This document shows positions 41,817-51,458 of a stretch of 64,000 nucleotides of DNA, piece after piece. The notes beneath the pieces are model-generated. The model ran no database searches. It was not told the DNA's origin and worked only from the letters and a program-made list of their open reading frames with translations. The DNA lies in NCBI RefSeq assembly GCF_002104765.1, contig NZ_NCXM01000028.1, positions 1 through 64,000 on the forward strand, read 5' to 3'. Numbering within the stretch: position 1 is the first letter of the stretch; each line of letters opens with the position of its first letter. The position numbers and the translations under genes are program-made. This DNA comes from Mycolicibacterium vulneris. Its GTDB lineage: Bacteria > Actinomycetota > Actinomycetes > Mycobacteriales > Mycobacteriaceae.

Positions 41817-41844
41817 AATACCGTCCAACGAATACCGTCCAACG
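41817..41844. repeat. 14-bp perfect tandem duplication upstream of gadB
   Basis: AATACCGTCCAACG occurs twice in direct succession (41817-41830, 41831-41844) just before the gadB ribosome-binding site GAAAGGA. It may be a slippage duplication that alters the spacing of leader signals. Confidence 0.8.
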
Positions 41845-41855
41845 AAAGGATCCAC

Positions 41856-43241
41856 GTGACCCTCAGCCATCCGTCCGTGCCCGCGCACTCCATCGCCCCC
41901 GCCTACACCGGTCGGCTGTTCACCACCCCGGTGCCGGCGCTGCGGCTGCCCGAGGAGTCGATGGATCCGGAGGCCGCCTACCGCTTCATCCACGACGAGC
42001 TGATGCTCGACGGCAGCTCCCGGCTGAATCTGGCCACCTTCGTCACCACCTGGATGGACCCCGAGGCCGGAAAGCTGATGGGCGAGACACTCGACAAGAA
42101 CATGATCGACAAAGACGAATATCCGGCGACCGCGGCCATCGAGCAGCGCTGCGTCTGCATGGTGGCCGACCTCTTTCACGCCGAGGACCTGCGCGACGAC
42201 GATCCGGCCAGCGCCGTCGGGGTGTCGACCATCGGCTCCAGCGAGGCGGTCATGCTCGGCGGGCTGGCCATGAAATGGCGCTGGCGGGAAAAGGTCGGCA
42301 AAGACTGGAAGGGCCGCACCCCGAATCTGGTGATGGGCTCCAACGTCCAGGTGGTGTGGGAGAAGTTCTGCCGCTACTTCGACGTCGAACCGCGCTATCT
42401 GCCGATGGAGGAGGGCCGCTACGTCATCACCCCCGAGCAGGTCCTCGACGCCGTCGACGAGGACACCATCGGCGTGGTGGCGATACTGGGCACCACCTAC
42501 ACCGGTGAGCTTGAGCCCATCGCCGAGATCTGCGCGGCGCTGGACAAACTGGCATCCGGCGGCGGTGTGGACGTCCCGGTGCACGTCGACGCCGCCAGCG
42601 GGGGATTCGTGGTGCCCTTCCTGCACCCCGAGCTGAAGTGGGATTTCCGGCTGCCCCGGGTGGTGTCGATCAACGTCAGCGGCCACAAATACGGCCTGAC
42701 CTACCCGGGCATCGGCTTCGTGGTGTGGCGAAGCAAGGAGTACCTGCCCGAGGACCTGGTCTTTCACGTCAACTACCTGGGCGGTGACATGCCGACCTTC
42801 ACGCTGAACTTCTCCCGGCCCGGCAACCAGGTAATCGGCCAGTACTACAACTTCCTGCGGCTGGGCCGCGAGGGCTACATCCAGGTCATGCAATCGCTGT
42901 CGTCGACCGCGCGCTGGCTGGGCGAGCAGTTGCGCGTCGGGGATCACTGCGAGCTGATCTCCGACGGCTCGGCGATCCCGGTGGTCAGCTTCCGGCTCGC
43001 CAAGGACCGCGGCTACACCGAGTTCGACGTCTCGCACGAGCTGCGCGGATACGGCTGGCAGGTGCCGGCCTACACGATGCCCGACAACGCGACGAACGTG
43101 TCGGTGCTGCGCATCGTTGTGCGAGAGGGGTTGTCCGCCGACCTGGCCCGGGCGCTGCACGACGACGCCCGCACCGCGCTGGCGTCACTGGACAAGCTCA
43201 AGCCGGGCGGGCATTACCGCGCCGAACACTTCGCACACTGA
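41856..43241 (+). CDS. gadB: Glutamate decarboxylase
   Basis: A 461-residue PLP enzyme that forms GABA and CO2 from glutamate, consuming a proton. The PLP lysine is about residue 278 in NVSGHKYGLTYPG. The cofactor Asp is in VHVDAASGGFV. GTG 41856 follows GAAAGGATCC. It corresponds to Rv3432c. In M. tuberculosis a block of PPE and insertion-sequence genes follows. Here alr follows after only 238 bp. Confidence 0.95.
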   Translation: MTLSHPSVPAHSIAPAYTGRLFTTPVPALRLPEESMDPEAAYRFIHDELMLDGSSRLNLATFVTTWMDPEAGKLMGETLDKNMIDKDEYPATAAIEQRCVCMVADLFHAEDLRDDDPASAVGVSTIGSSEAVMLGGLAMKWRWREKVGKDWKGRTPNLVMGSNVQVVWEKFCRYFDVEPRYLPMEEGRYVITPEQVLDAVDEDTIGVVAILGTTYTGELEPIAEICAALDKLASGGGVDVPVHVDAASGGFVVPFLHPELKWDFRLPRVVSINVSGHKYGLTYPGIGFVVWRSKEYLPEDLVFHVNYLGGDMPTFTLNFSRPGNQVIGQYYNFLRLGREGYIQVMQSLSSTARWLGEQLRVGDHCELISDGSAIPVVSFRLAKDRGYTEFDVSHELRGYGWQVPAYTMPDNATNVSVLRIVVREGLSADLARALHDDARTALASLDKLKPGGHYRAEHFAH

Positions 43242-43252
43242 GTCCGTTTAGC

Positions 43253-43282
43253 GGGCTTCGTCACACCGGGCTTTGTCACACC
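43253..43282. repeat. 15-bp tandem repeat after gadB
   Basis: GGGCTTCGTCACACC (43253-43267) is followed directly by GGGCTTTGTCACACC (43268-43282), one mismatch. It starts 12 bp after the gadB stop. The rest of the 238-bp gadB-alr gap shows no gene. Confidence 0.75.
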
Positions 43283-43479
43283 GGCCACAGTGGCCTCGGC
43301 GCGGGGCGGGCAATTGTCCCTCCACCCTGTGGCCGGGGCGCATGTGGCGGCTGTGACCATTGCGGCGACGCGGGCCCGGCCGCGCGCGGTTCGCCCGCCG
43401 TCGGCGAGCGGTGTGTCCGACCGGTTCTGGGACAATGGCTGCTGCGAACTGACAGACAGACGAGTGGAGCGCGACTTCC

Positions 43480-44646
43480 TTGGCCGTTACGCCGATATCC
43501 CTGACACCGGGCGTCCTCGCTGAGGCCCTGGTCGACCTGGGCGCGATTGAGCACAACGTGCGGCTGCTGTGCGAGCAGGCCGCCGGCGCGCAGGTGATGG
43601 CCGTGGTCAAGGCCGACGGCTACGGCCACGGAGCCCCCCAAACGGCGCGCGCCGCGCTGGCCGCGGGGGCCACCGAGCTGGGCGTCGCCACCGTGGCCGA
43701 GGGTCTGGCGCTGCGCGCGGCCGGAATCACCGCCCCGGTGCTGGCCTGGCTGCACCCGCCCGGCTTCGACTTCGGGCCCGCGCTGCTGGCCGACCTCCAG
43801 ATCGCCGTGTCATCGGAGCGCCAACTCGACGAGCTGCTGGACGCGGCGCGCCGCACCGGACGGACCGCGACGGTGACCGTCAAGGTCGACACCGGGCTGA
43901 ACCGCAATGGGGTCCCGCCGGGGCAGTACCCCGCCATGCTGACTGCGCTGCGCAAGGCCGTCGCCGAAGAGGCCATCGCGGTGCGGGGCCTGATGTCGCA
44001 CATGGTGTACGCCGACCAGCCCGCCAATCCCGTGAATAACCTTCAGGCCCAACGATTCAGCGACATGCTGGCCCAGGCGCGCGATCACGGTGTGCGGTTC
44101 GACGTGGCACACCTATCGAACTCGTCGGCCACCATGTCCCGTCCCGACCTGGCCTTCGACATGGTGCGCCCCGGCATCGCGATATACGGGCTGAGCCCGG
44201 TCCCCGAGCGCGGCGGCATGGGTCTGGTCCCGGCTATGACGGTGAAATGCACTGTGGCCCTGGTGAAGTCGATTCGTGCGGGGGAGAGCGTGTCCTACGG
44301 CCACACCTGGACCGCGCAGCGCGACACCAACCTTGCGCTCATCCCGGTCGGCTACGCCGACGGCGTCTTCCGGTCGCTGGGCGGCCGGCTGGAGGTCATG
44401 ATCAACGGCAGGCGGCGACCGGGTGTCGGGCGGATCTGCATGGACCAGTTCGTCGTCGACCTCGGTCCGGGACGCACCGACGTGGCCGAGGGCGACAAGG
44501 CGATCCTGTTCGGGCCGGGCACCAATGGCGAGCCCACCGCGCAGGACTGGGCCGACCTGCTCGGGACCATCCACTACGAAGTGGTGACCAGCCCCCGCGG
44601 GCGGATCACCAGGACCTACCGCGAGGCGCGAACCGTTGAGTCGTGA
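43480..44646 (+). CDS. alr: Alanine racemase
   Basis: A 388-residue PLP enzyme that supplies D-alanine for peptidoglycan. The PLP lysine is about K44 (AVVKADGYGHG) and the second catalytic residue Tyr is near 273 (SVSYGHTW). The TTG at 43480 is the start that aligns with MTPISQTPG of the M. tuberculosis protein. An upstream extension is not supported. The 3' end overlaps the next gene by 11 bp. Confidence 0.95.
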   Translation: MAVTPISLTPGVLAEALVDLGAIEHNVRLLCEQAAGAQVMAVVKADGYGHGAPQTARAALAAGATELGVATVAEGLALRAAGITAPVLAWLHPPGFDFGPALLADLQIAVSSERQLDELLDAARRTGRTATVTVKVDTGLNRNGVPPGQYPAMLTALRKAVAEEAIAVRGLMSHMVYADQPANPVNNLQAQRFSDMLAQARDHGVRFDVAHLSNSSATMSRPDLAFDMVRPGIAIYGLSPVPERGGMGLVPAMTVKCTVALVKSIRAGESVSYGHTWTAQRDTNLALIPVGYADGVFRSLGGRLEVMINGRRRPGVGRICMDQFVVDLGPGRTDVAEGDKAILFGPGTNGEPTAQDWADLLGTIHYEVVTSPRGRITRTYREARTVES

Positions 44647-45748
44647 GAAATCCCGCAGGCGCCGCAAGGCCGGCGCCTGGCTCGCGGGAGGCGCGGGGGT
44701 GACCGCCGTCGCCACCATCATCGGAGCCTCGGCCCGCCGGTCGATGACCCAGCGTGCCACGGTCGAAGACCCGTACGCCCACGAGGATTTCAACAGGATC
44801 GAGGACGACACCAGGTCGGTGGTGACCACGCCAGACGGGGTACCGCTGGCGGTCCGCGAGGCGGGCCCGGCCGATGCACCGCTGACCCTGGTGTTCGTCC
44901 ACGGATTCTGTTTGCAGATGGGCGCCTTTCATTTTCAGCGCACGCGGCTGCCCGATCAGCTGGGTCCCGACGTGCGGATGGTCTTCTACGACCAGCGCGG
45001 GCACGGCAGGTCCGGCGAGGCCGACCCCGAGACCTACACGCTGACCCAACTCGGCAGGGACCTGCAGAACGTGCTGGACGTAATGGCACCGCGTGGAATG
45101 ATCGTGCTGGTGGGCCACTCGATGGGTGGCATGACGGTGTTGGCCCATGCTCGCCAGTTCCCCGAGCAGTACGGGCGGCGCATCGTGGGCGCCGCGCTGA
45201 TTTCCTCGGCGGCCGAAGGTGTTTCGAGGTCACCGCTGGGTGAGATACTGAAAAACCCTGCGCTGGAAGCGGTCCGGGTCGCAGCCCGGTCCGCGCCGAA
45301 GCTGATGCACCGCGGCCGCAACGTGTCCCGCTCGTTGATCGGCCCGGTGCTGCGGGCTGCCTCCTACAGCGACCTGCAGGTCAGCCGCAGCCTGGACGCA
45401 TTCTCCCAGCGGATGATGAACAGCACCCCGATCCCCACCATGGTTGGCTTCCTCGACGCGCTGGAAAAGCATGACGAAACCGCCGGGCTGTGGACGCTGC
45501 TGCGCGTCCCGACCGTGATCGCGTGCGGCGACCACGATCTGCTCACCCCGGACGAGTATTCACGGAAGATGGCCGCCAGCCTGCCGCAGTCCGAGCTGGT
45601 CATCGTCGCCGGGGCCAGCCACCTGGCGCTGCTGGACAAGCCCGACGCGATCAACGGCGGACTGGTCCGACTGGTCGGACGGGCCACCCCGTCCAAGGCG
45701 GCGCTGCGGATACGACGGATCCGAGAAAGGTTGCGGCGCCGTGGTTGA
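44636..45748 (+). CDS. Membrane-anchored alpha/beta hydrolase
   Basis: A 370-residue protein starting at TTG 44636 inside the alr 3' end. A basic N-terminus and a hydrophobic helix (AGAWLAGGAGVTAVATIIGA) suggest an N-terminal anchor. The hydrolase core has an oxyanion region (FVHGFCLQM), nucleophile Ser in VGHSMGGM, Asp in CGDHDLL and His in GASHLALL, so the triad is complete. The substrate is unknown. The 3' end overlaps tsaE by 8 bp, so it is co-transcribed with the alr-tsa genes. Confidence 0.85.
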   Translation: MSREKSRRRRKAGAWLAGGAGVTAVATIIGASARRSMTQRATVEDPYAHEDFNRIEDDTRSVVTTPDGVPLAVREAGPADAPLTLVFVHGFCLQMGAFHFQRTRLPDQLGPDVRMVFYDQRGHGRSGEADPETYTLTQLGRDLQNVLDVMAPRGMIVLVGHSMGGMTVLAHARQFPEQYGRRIVGAALISSAAEGVSRSPLGEILKNPALEAVRVAARSAPKLMHRGRNVSRSLIGPVLRAASYSDLQVSRSLDAFSQRMMNSTPIPTMVGFLDALEKHDETAGLWTLLRVPTVIACGDHDLLTPDEYSRKMAASLPQSELVIVAGASHLALLDKPDAINGGLVRLVGRATPSKAALRIRRIRERLRRRG

Positions 45749-46238
45749 GGTCAATGGCGGCACCGCGACGCTGGAGCGCGTCGAGGACACCATGGCGCTG
45801 GGGTCGCGGCTGGGGCAACACCTGCGGGCGGGCGACGTGGTGGTGCTCTCCGGCCCGCTCGGCGCCGGAAAGACCGTGCTGGCTAAGGGAATCGCCGCGG
45901 CGATGGATGTCGACGGGCCGGTCACCTCACCGTCCTACGTGCTGGCGCGGGTGCATCCGCCGCGGCGCTCCGGCGCGCCGACCATGATTCACGTCGACAT
46001 GTACCGGCTGCTCGACCACACCGGCAACCAGGGAGCCGACCTGCTCGGTGAACTCGATTCACTGGACTTGGACAGTGATCTCGACGACGCTGTGGTCGTG
46101 GTGGAATGGGGCGAGGGCCTGGCCGAGCGGCTCGCCGAGCGTCATCTGGACATCCGGCTGGAGCGCGTCACCAACTCCGACGTTCGAATCGCGACCTGGC
46201 AGTGGGCCGGCAACGCCGATAACGAGGGCCATTCATGA
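45741..46238 (+). CDS. tsaE: tRNA t6A synthesis ATPase TsaE
   Basis: A 165-residue P-loop protein with Walker A GPLGAGKT, the TSPSYVL segment and an HVDMYRL motif. It works with TsaB and TsaD to make threonylcarbamoyl-adenosine at position 37 of ANN-decoding tRNAs. It starts at GTG 45741, overlapping the hydrolase gene. Its stop overlaps tsaB (ATGA). It corresponds to Rv3422c. Confidence 0.93.
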   Translation: MVEVNGGTATLERVEDTMALGSRLGQHLRAGDVVVLSGPLGAGKTVLAKGIAAAMDVDGPVTSPSYVLARVHPPRRSGAPTMIHVDMYRLLDHTGNQGADLLGELDSLDLDSDLDDAVVVVEWGEGLAERLAERHLDIRLERVTNSDVRIATWQWAGNADNEGHS

Positions 46239-46858
46239 GCATCGTCCTTGCGCTGGACACCGCCACCCCGGCGGTGACGGCCGGCCTGGTTCGCAGCGAC
46301 GACCTGAGCGTGCTGGCCGAGCGGGTCACCGTCGACCCCCGGGCCCACGCCGAACGGCTCACCCCGAATGTCGTTGCGGCCCTAGCCGATGTGGGGATGA
46401 CGATGGCTGACCTGAACGCCGTCGTGGTGGGCTGCGGGCCGGGCCCGTTCACCGGTCTGCGGGCCGGGATGGCCACCGCCGCCGCCTACGGGCATGCGCT
46501 GGGCATCCCGGTGCACGGCGTGTGCAGCCTGGACGCCATCGGCGTGCGAACCACCGGGGACGCGTTGGTGGTCACCGACGCCCGCCGCCGCGAGGTGTAC
46601 TGGGCCCGCTACCGCGACGGCGTGCGCACCCACGGTCCCGCGGTCAGCTCGCCGGTCGACGTCGACCCGGGTACCGCCGCGACCGTCGCCGGCTCACCCG
46701 AACACGCCGGCCTGTTCGGCCTTCCGGTGTGCGAGCCCAGCTGCCCGACGTCGGCCGGATTGGTTGCGGCGGTGGGCGATTGGTCCGCCGAGCCCGAACC
46801 GCTGGTGGCCCTGTATCTGCGTAGGCCCGACGCCAAACCGTTGGCGGCACGCCAATGA
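46235..46858 (+). CDS. tsaB: tRNA t6A synthesis protein TsaB
   Basis: A 207-residue ASKHA-fold protein (SIVLALDTATPAVTAGL; GCGPGPFTGLRAGMATA) that pairs with TsaD. ATGA overlaps join it to tsaE upstream and rimI downstream. It corresponds to Rv3421c. Confidence 0.93.
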   Translation: MSIVLALDTATPAVTAGLVRSDDLSVLAERVTVDPRAHAERLTPNVVAALADVGMTMADLNAVVVGCGPGPFTGLRAGMATAAAYGHALGIPVHGVCSLDAIGVRTTGDALVVTDARRREVYWARYRDGVRTHGPAVSSPVDVDPGTAATVAGSPEHAGLFGLPVCEPSCPTSAGLVAAVGDWSAEPEPLVALYLRRPDAKPLAARQ

Positions 46859-47322
46859 CCGCTCACAGCGAGGCCGTCACCGTCGGCGGCCTGACCCGAT
46901 CCGACGCGCAGCGCTGCGCCGAGCTGGAGGCGCAGCTCTTCGACGGCGACGACCCGTGGCCAGCGGCGGCGTTCCACCGCGAATTGGCCAGCGCGCACAA
47001 CCATTACGTGGGCGCCCGGATCGGCGAGACGCTGGTCGGCTACGCCGGTATCTCGCGGCTGGGCCGCACCCCGCCTTATGAGTACGAGGTGCACACCATC
47101 GGCGTGGATCCCGCATACCAGGGCCGGGGCATCGGCCGCCGGCTGCTCGACGCGCTGCTGACCTTCGCCGACGGCGGTGCGGTGTACCTGGAGGTCCGCA
47201 CCGACAACGCGGCGGCCATCGGGCTGTATACCAGCGTCGGGTTCGAGCAGATCGGCCTGCGCCGCCGCTACTACCGCGTCAGCGGCGCCGACGCGTACAC
47301 GATGCGGCGGGAGGCCCGGTGA
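46855..47322 (+). CDS. rimI: GNAT N-acetyltransferase (ribosomal S18-alanine type)
   Basis: A 155-residue GNAT protein with the acetyl-CoA loop QGRGIGRRLL and the C-terminal VGFEQIGLRRRYY. It lies between tsaB and tsaD as RimI does in many bacteria, and it is coupled to both by ATGA overlaps. Protein N-terminal acetylation is the expected activity. The true mycobacterial target cannot be read from sequence. It corresponds to Rv3420c. Confidence 0.9.
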   Translation: MTAHSEAVTVGGLTRSDAQRCAELEAQLFDGDDPWPAAAFHRELASAHNHYVGARIGETLVGYAGISRLGRTPPYEYEVHTIGVDPAYQGRGIGRRLLDALLTFADGGAVYLEVRTDNAAAIGLYTSVGFEQIGLRRRYYRVSGADAYTMRREAR

Positions 47323-48344
47323 AAACCATCTTGGCGATCGAAACCTCTTGTGACGAAACGGGAGTCGGCATCGCACGACTGGACGCCGACGGCACCGTGA
47401 CGCTGCTGGCCGACGAGGTGGCCTCCAGCGTCGACGAACACGTGCGGTTCGGTGGCGTGGTACCCGAGATCGCCTCCCGCGCACACCTGGAGGCACTGGG
47501 CCCCGCCATGCGCCGCGCGCTGTCGACCGCCGGCCTGGACAAGCCCGACGTCGTCGCGGCCACCATCGGGCCCGGGCTGGCCGGCGCCCTGCTGGTGGGA
47601 ATCGCTGCGGCCAAAGCCTATTCGGCCGCCTGGGACGTGCCCTTCTACGCGGTGAACCACCTGGGCGGACACCTGGCCGCCGACGTCTACGAGCACGGGC
47701 CGCTGCCCGAGTGTGTGGCGCTGCTGGTCTCCGGCGGCCACACCCACCTGTTGCACGTGCGCTCGCTCGGCGAGCCGATCGTCGAGCTGGGCAGCACCGT
47801 CGACGACGCCGCCGGCGAGGCCTACGACAAGGTGGCTCGGCTGCTCGGCCTGGGCTACCCGGGCGGCAGGGTGCTCGACGAGCTGGCCCGCACCGGAGAC
47901 CCCGACTCCATCGCCTTCCCGCGCGGCATGACCGGGCCGCGCGACGACCCGTACGCGTTCAGCTTCTCCGGGCTGAAGACGGCCGTCGCGCGCTATCTGG
48001 AAAGCCACCCGGACGCCGTCAACGCCGACATTGCGGCCGGGTTCCAGGAGGCCGTCGCCGACGTGCTGACCAAAAAGGCGGTGCGCGCCGCCGCCGGGCT
48101 CGGCGTGCAGACCCTGCTGATCGCCGGGGGAGTGGCCGCGAATTCGCGGTTGCGCGAGCTTGCGGAGCAGCGCTGCGCGGCGGCCGGGCTGGCGCTGCGG
48201 ATCCCCAGGCCGCGGCTGTGCACCGACAACGGGGCGATGATTGCGTCCTTCGCCGCGCACCTGGTGGCCGCCGGGGCGCCGCCCTCGCCGCTCGACGCGC
48301 CGAGCGATCCGGGGCTGCCGGTGATCAAGGCGCAGGTGAGCTGA
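47319..48344 (+). CDS. tsaD: tRNA N6-adenosine threonylcarbamoyltransferase TsaD
   Basis: A 341-residue catalytic subunit of t6A synthesis. It starts MKTILAIETSCDETGVGI. The metal-binding histidines lie in AVNHLGGHLAA, and SGGHTHLL and GGVAANSRLRE are family motifs. It corresponds to Rv3419c (gcp). It is the last gene of the overlapping run from alr and converges on the C39-like gene with a 4-bp gap. Confidence 0.96.
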   Translation: MKTILAIETSCDETGVGIARLDADGTVTLLADEVASSVDEHVRFGGVVPEIASRAHLEALGPAMRRALSTAGLDKPDVVAATIGPGLAGALLVGIAAAKAYSAAWDVPFYAVNHLGGHLAADVYEHGPLPECVALLVSGGHTHLLHVRSLGEPIVELGSTVDDAAGEAYDKVARLLGLGYPGGRVLDELARTGDPDSIAFPRGMTGPRDDPYAFSFSGLKTAVARYLESHPDAVNADIAAGFQEAVADVLTKKAVRAAAGLGVQTLLIAGGVAANSRLRELAEQRCAAAGLALRIPRPRLCTDNGAMIASFAAHLVAAGAPPSPLDAPSDPGLPVIKAQVS

Positions 48345-48348
48345 CGCA

Positions 48349-49041
48349 TCAGATGTGGTGGGGCATCCACTGCACGGTGCCATAGCCGGTCTGCCGGCTG
48401 ACGATCAGCAGGTTGTTGCTGGTTGACCAGGCTTGGGTGAAGGTGGCCATAGGGATCTGCTCGTCGCGGCCAGAGGGGGTGCCGCTGTCGTTGAGGTGGA
48501 CGACGTTGTTGGTGGTGTCGACCCCGGTGACGACGACCGCGTGATCTGCCTGCCCGCGCTGCCCCTTACCCCGGGGGTAGTTCCAGATGGTTTCCGCGTT
48601 GAGCGCGGCGATCACCTTGTGGCCGCCGGCCAGGTATTGCTCAAGTCCTTGCATGGTGTTGCCGGTCGTGATGTCCGACTGGATGCCGTAGTGCTGCAGC
48701 AGCATGACCATGTCCTGCGGGGACGTGCCGTCAAAGAAGTAGACGTCTCCGCCGTGGGATTGGCTCGGGGTGAAGATGCCTCGCAGCTCGACGCCGAGCT
48801 GGGTGGGCTCGTGACCGGTGAGCTGGCCGACCACGTCGGCGACGGCCATCAGGCCGCAGTCTTCCTGGTGCTGGTAGCGCCAGTAGGCGGCGGCTTGCTG
48901 CGGGTTGCCATACATCTGCCCGTTCGGGTCGGCCTTGGCTAGCCCGGTCAACCCGGTGAAGCCCACTACGAGCACGGTGGCGATCGCCGTGACAAGTCCG
49001 ACACGATTCACAAAAAAGCTGCCAGGACGCACAGTTTGCAT
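48349..49041 (-). CDS. Secreted C39-like (papain-fold) peptidase-like protein
   Basis: A 230-residue exported protein. The signal peptide covers residues 1-36 (VTAIATVLVVGFTGLTGLAKA). The rest resembles C39-like cysteine peptidases: Cys62 in QEDCGLMAVADV, His167 in ADHAVVVTGVD and a following Asn/Asp (VHLNDSG). These could form a Cys-His-Asn/Asp triad. Unlike bacteriocin-processing C39 domains it is free-standing and not fused to an ABC transporter. It lies between tsaD and groES, where M. tuberculosis, as I recall it, has nothing. The substrate is unknown. Confidence 0.78.
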   Translation of the reverse strand: MQTVRPGSFFVNRVGLVTAIATVLVVGFTGLTGLAKADPNGQMYGNPQQAAAYWRYQHQEDCGLMAVADVVGQLTGHEPTQLGVELRGIFTPSQSHGGDVYFFDGTSPQDMVMLLQHYGIQSDITTGNTMQGLEQYLAGGHKVIAALNAETIWNYPRGKGQRGQADHAVVVTGVDTTNNVVHLNDSGTPSGRDEQIPMATFTQAWSTSNNLLIVSRQTGYGTVQWMPHHI

Positions 49042-49123
49042 TATTCACCTTTCGCGCTTGCCCGGAATGACTTGCACGGGTGCCGGTATCGCTCACGGAC
49101 GAAAAGGAAGCAGCAGGCCGCCC

Positions 49124-49150
49124 TTGAGTGCTAGCACTCGCATGTATAGA
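49124..49150 (+). promoter_or_regulatory. Candidate groES promoter
   Basis: TTGAGT (49124-49129) and TATAGA (49145-49150), 15 bp apart, resemble a sigma-A promoter with a short spacer. The -10 lies inside the CIRCE operator, which fits direct repression. About 175 nt of leader precede the groES GTG. Confidence 0.5.
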
Positions 49151-49157
49151 GTGCTAG
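49131..49157. promoter_or_regulatory. CIRCE operator (HrcA binding site)
   Basis: CTAGCACTC (49131-49139), nine bases, then GAGTGCTAG (49149-49157) is a perfect inverted repeat. It matches the CIRCE consensus TTAGCACTC-N9-GAGTGCTAA at all but the outer base of each arm. HrcA binds CIRCE and represses chaperonin genes until heat shock. Confidence 0.93.
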
Positions 49158-49323
49158 GTGGCAATCGGCCAAGCCCTGTGTCGGCACCCGCGACGACGGC
49201 GCTCGGGCACGGACGGATGCCGAACACCTGATAACTCGGACGGTTCGGGGTCAACCCGTGCCGGCCGTCAACTCCGGTCCGGGGATGTCCCGGACCCGAC
49301 CCAAACACTGGAGGGCTCCAATC

Positions 49324-49626
49324 GTGGCGAAGGTGAAGATCAAGCCACTCGAGGACAAGATTCTCGTGCAGGCCAACGAGGCCGAGACCACGACCGCGTC
49401 TGGTCTGGTCATTCCTGACACCGCCAAGGAGAAGCCGCAGGAAGGCACCGTCGTCGCAGTCGGCCCCGGCCGGTGGGACGAAGACGGCGCGAAGCGCATC
49501 CCGCTGGACGTCTCGGAAGGCGACACCGTCATCTACAGCAAGTACGGCGGCACCGAGATCAAGTACGGCGGCGAGGAGTACCTGATCCTGTCGGCACGCG
49601 ACGTGCTGGCTGTCGTCTCCAAGTAA
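49324..49626 (+). CDS. groES: Co-chaperonin GroES (Cpn10)
   Basis: 100 residues from GTG 49324 (MAKVKIKPLEDKILVQANEAE), the lid of the chaperonin. The mobile loop (ETTTASGLVIPD) and the C-terminus (EEYLILSARDVLAVVSK) are typical. The open frame extends upstream to 49258, but the GTG at 49324 after GGAGGGCTCC is the standard start. It corresponds to Rv3418c. Confidence 0.97.
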   Translation: MAKVKIKPLEDKILVQANEAETTTASGLVIPDTAKEKPQEGTVVAVGPGRWDEDGAKRIPLDVSEGDTVIYSKYGGTEIKYGGEEYLILSARDVLAVVSK

Positions 49627-49636
49627 TAACCGTGTT

Positions 49637-49682
49637 CCGCCCCGGCGATCCCCGCGCTTTGCGTGGGTGATTTCCGGGGCGG
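49637..49682 (+). other. Hairpin between groES and groEL1
   Basis: CCGCCCCGG (49637-49645) pairs with CCGGGGCGG (49674-49682), enclosing a second weak stem. Without a U-tract it is more likely an RNA-processing or attenuation structure that sets the groES/groEL1 ratio than a full terminator. Confidence 0.5.
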
Positions 49683-49706
49683 CATGCGTTTGGGTGAAGG
49701 AGCCTG

Positions 49707-51323
<1,617 letters not shown>

Positions 51324-51335
51324 GTAGTGCCGAAG

Positions 51336-51367
51336 AAACACCCCCGGCCTGATGGCCGGGGGTGTTT
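51336..51367 (+). terminator. Intrinsic terminator of groES-groEL1
   Basis: AAACACCCCCGGCC (51336-51349) pairs perfectly with GGCCGGGGGTGTTT (51354-51367) around TGAT, and the T-run continues to 51368. A 14-bp stem with a T-tract, 13 bp past the groEL1 stop, is one of the clearest terminators in the window. Confidence 0.92.
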
Positions 51368-51458
51368 TGCATTCAGGGTTGACAGCGCGGCCGAACCCGG
51401 CACAATGTGATGCACGTCATATGACCACTGGTCACACCGGGCAGAAAGGCGGCCGCGC

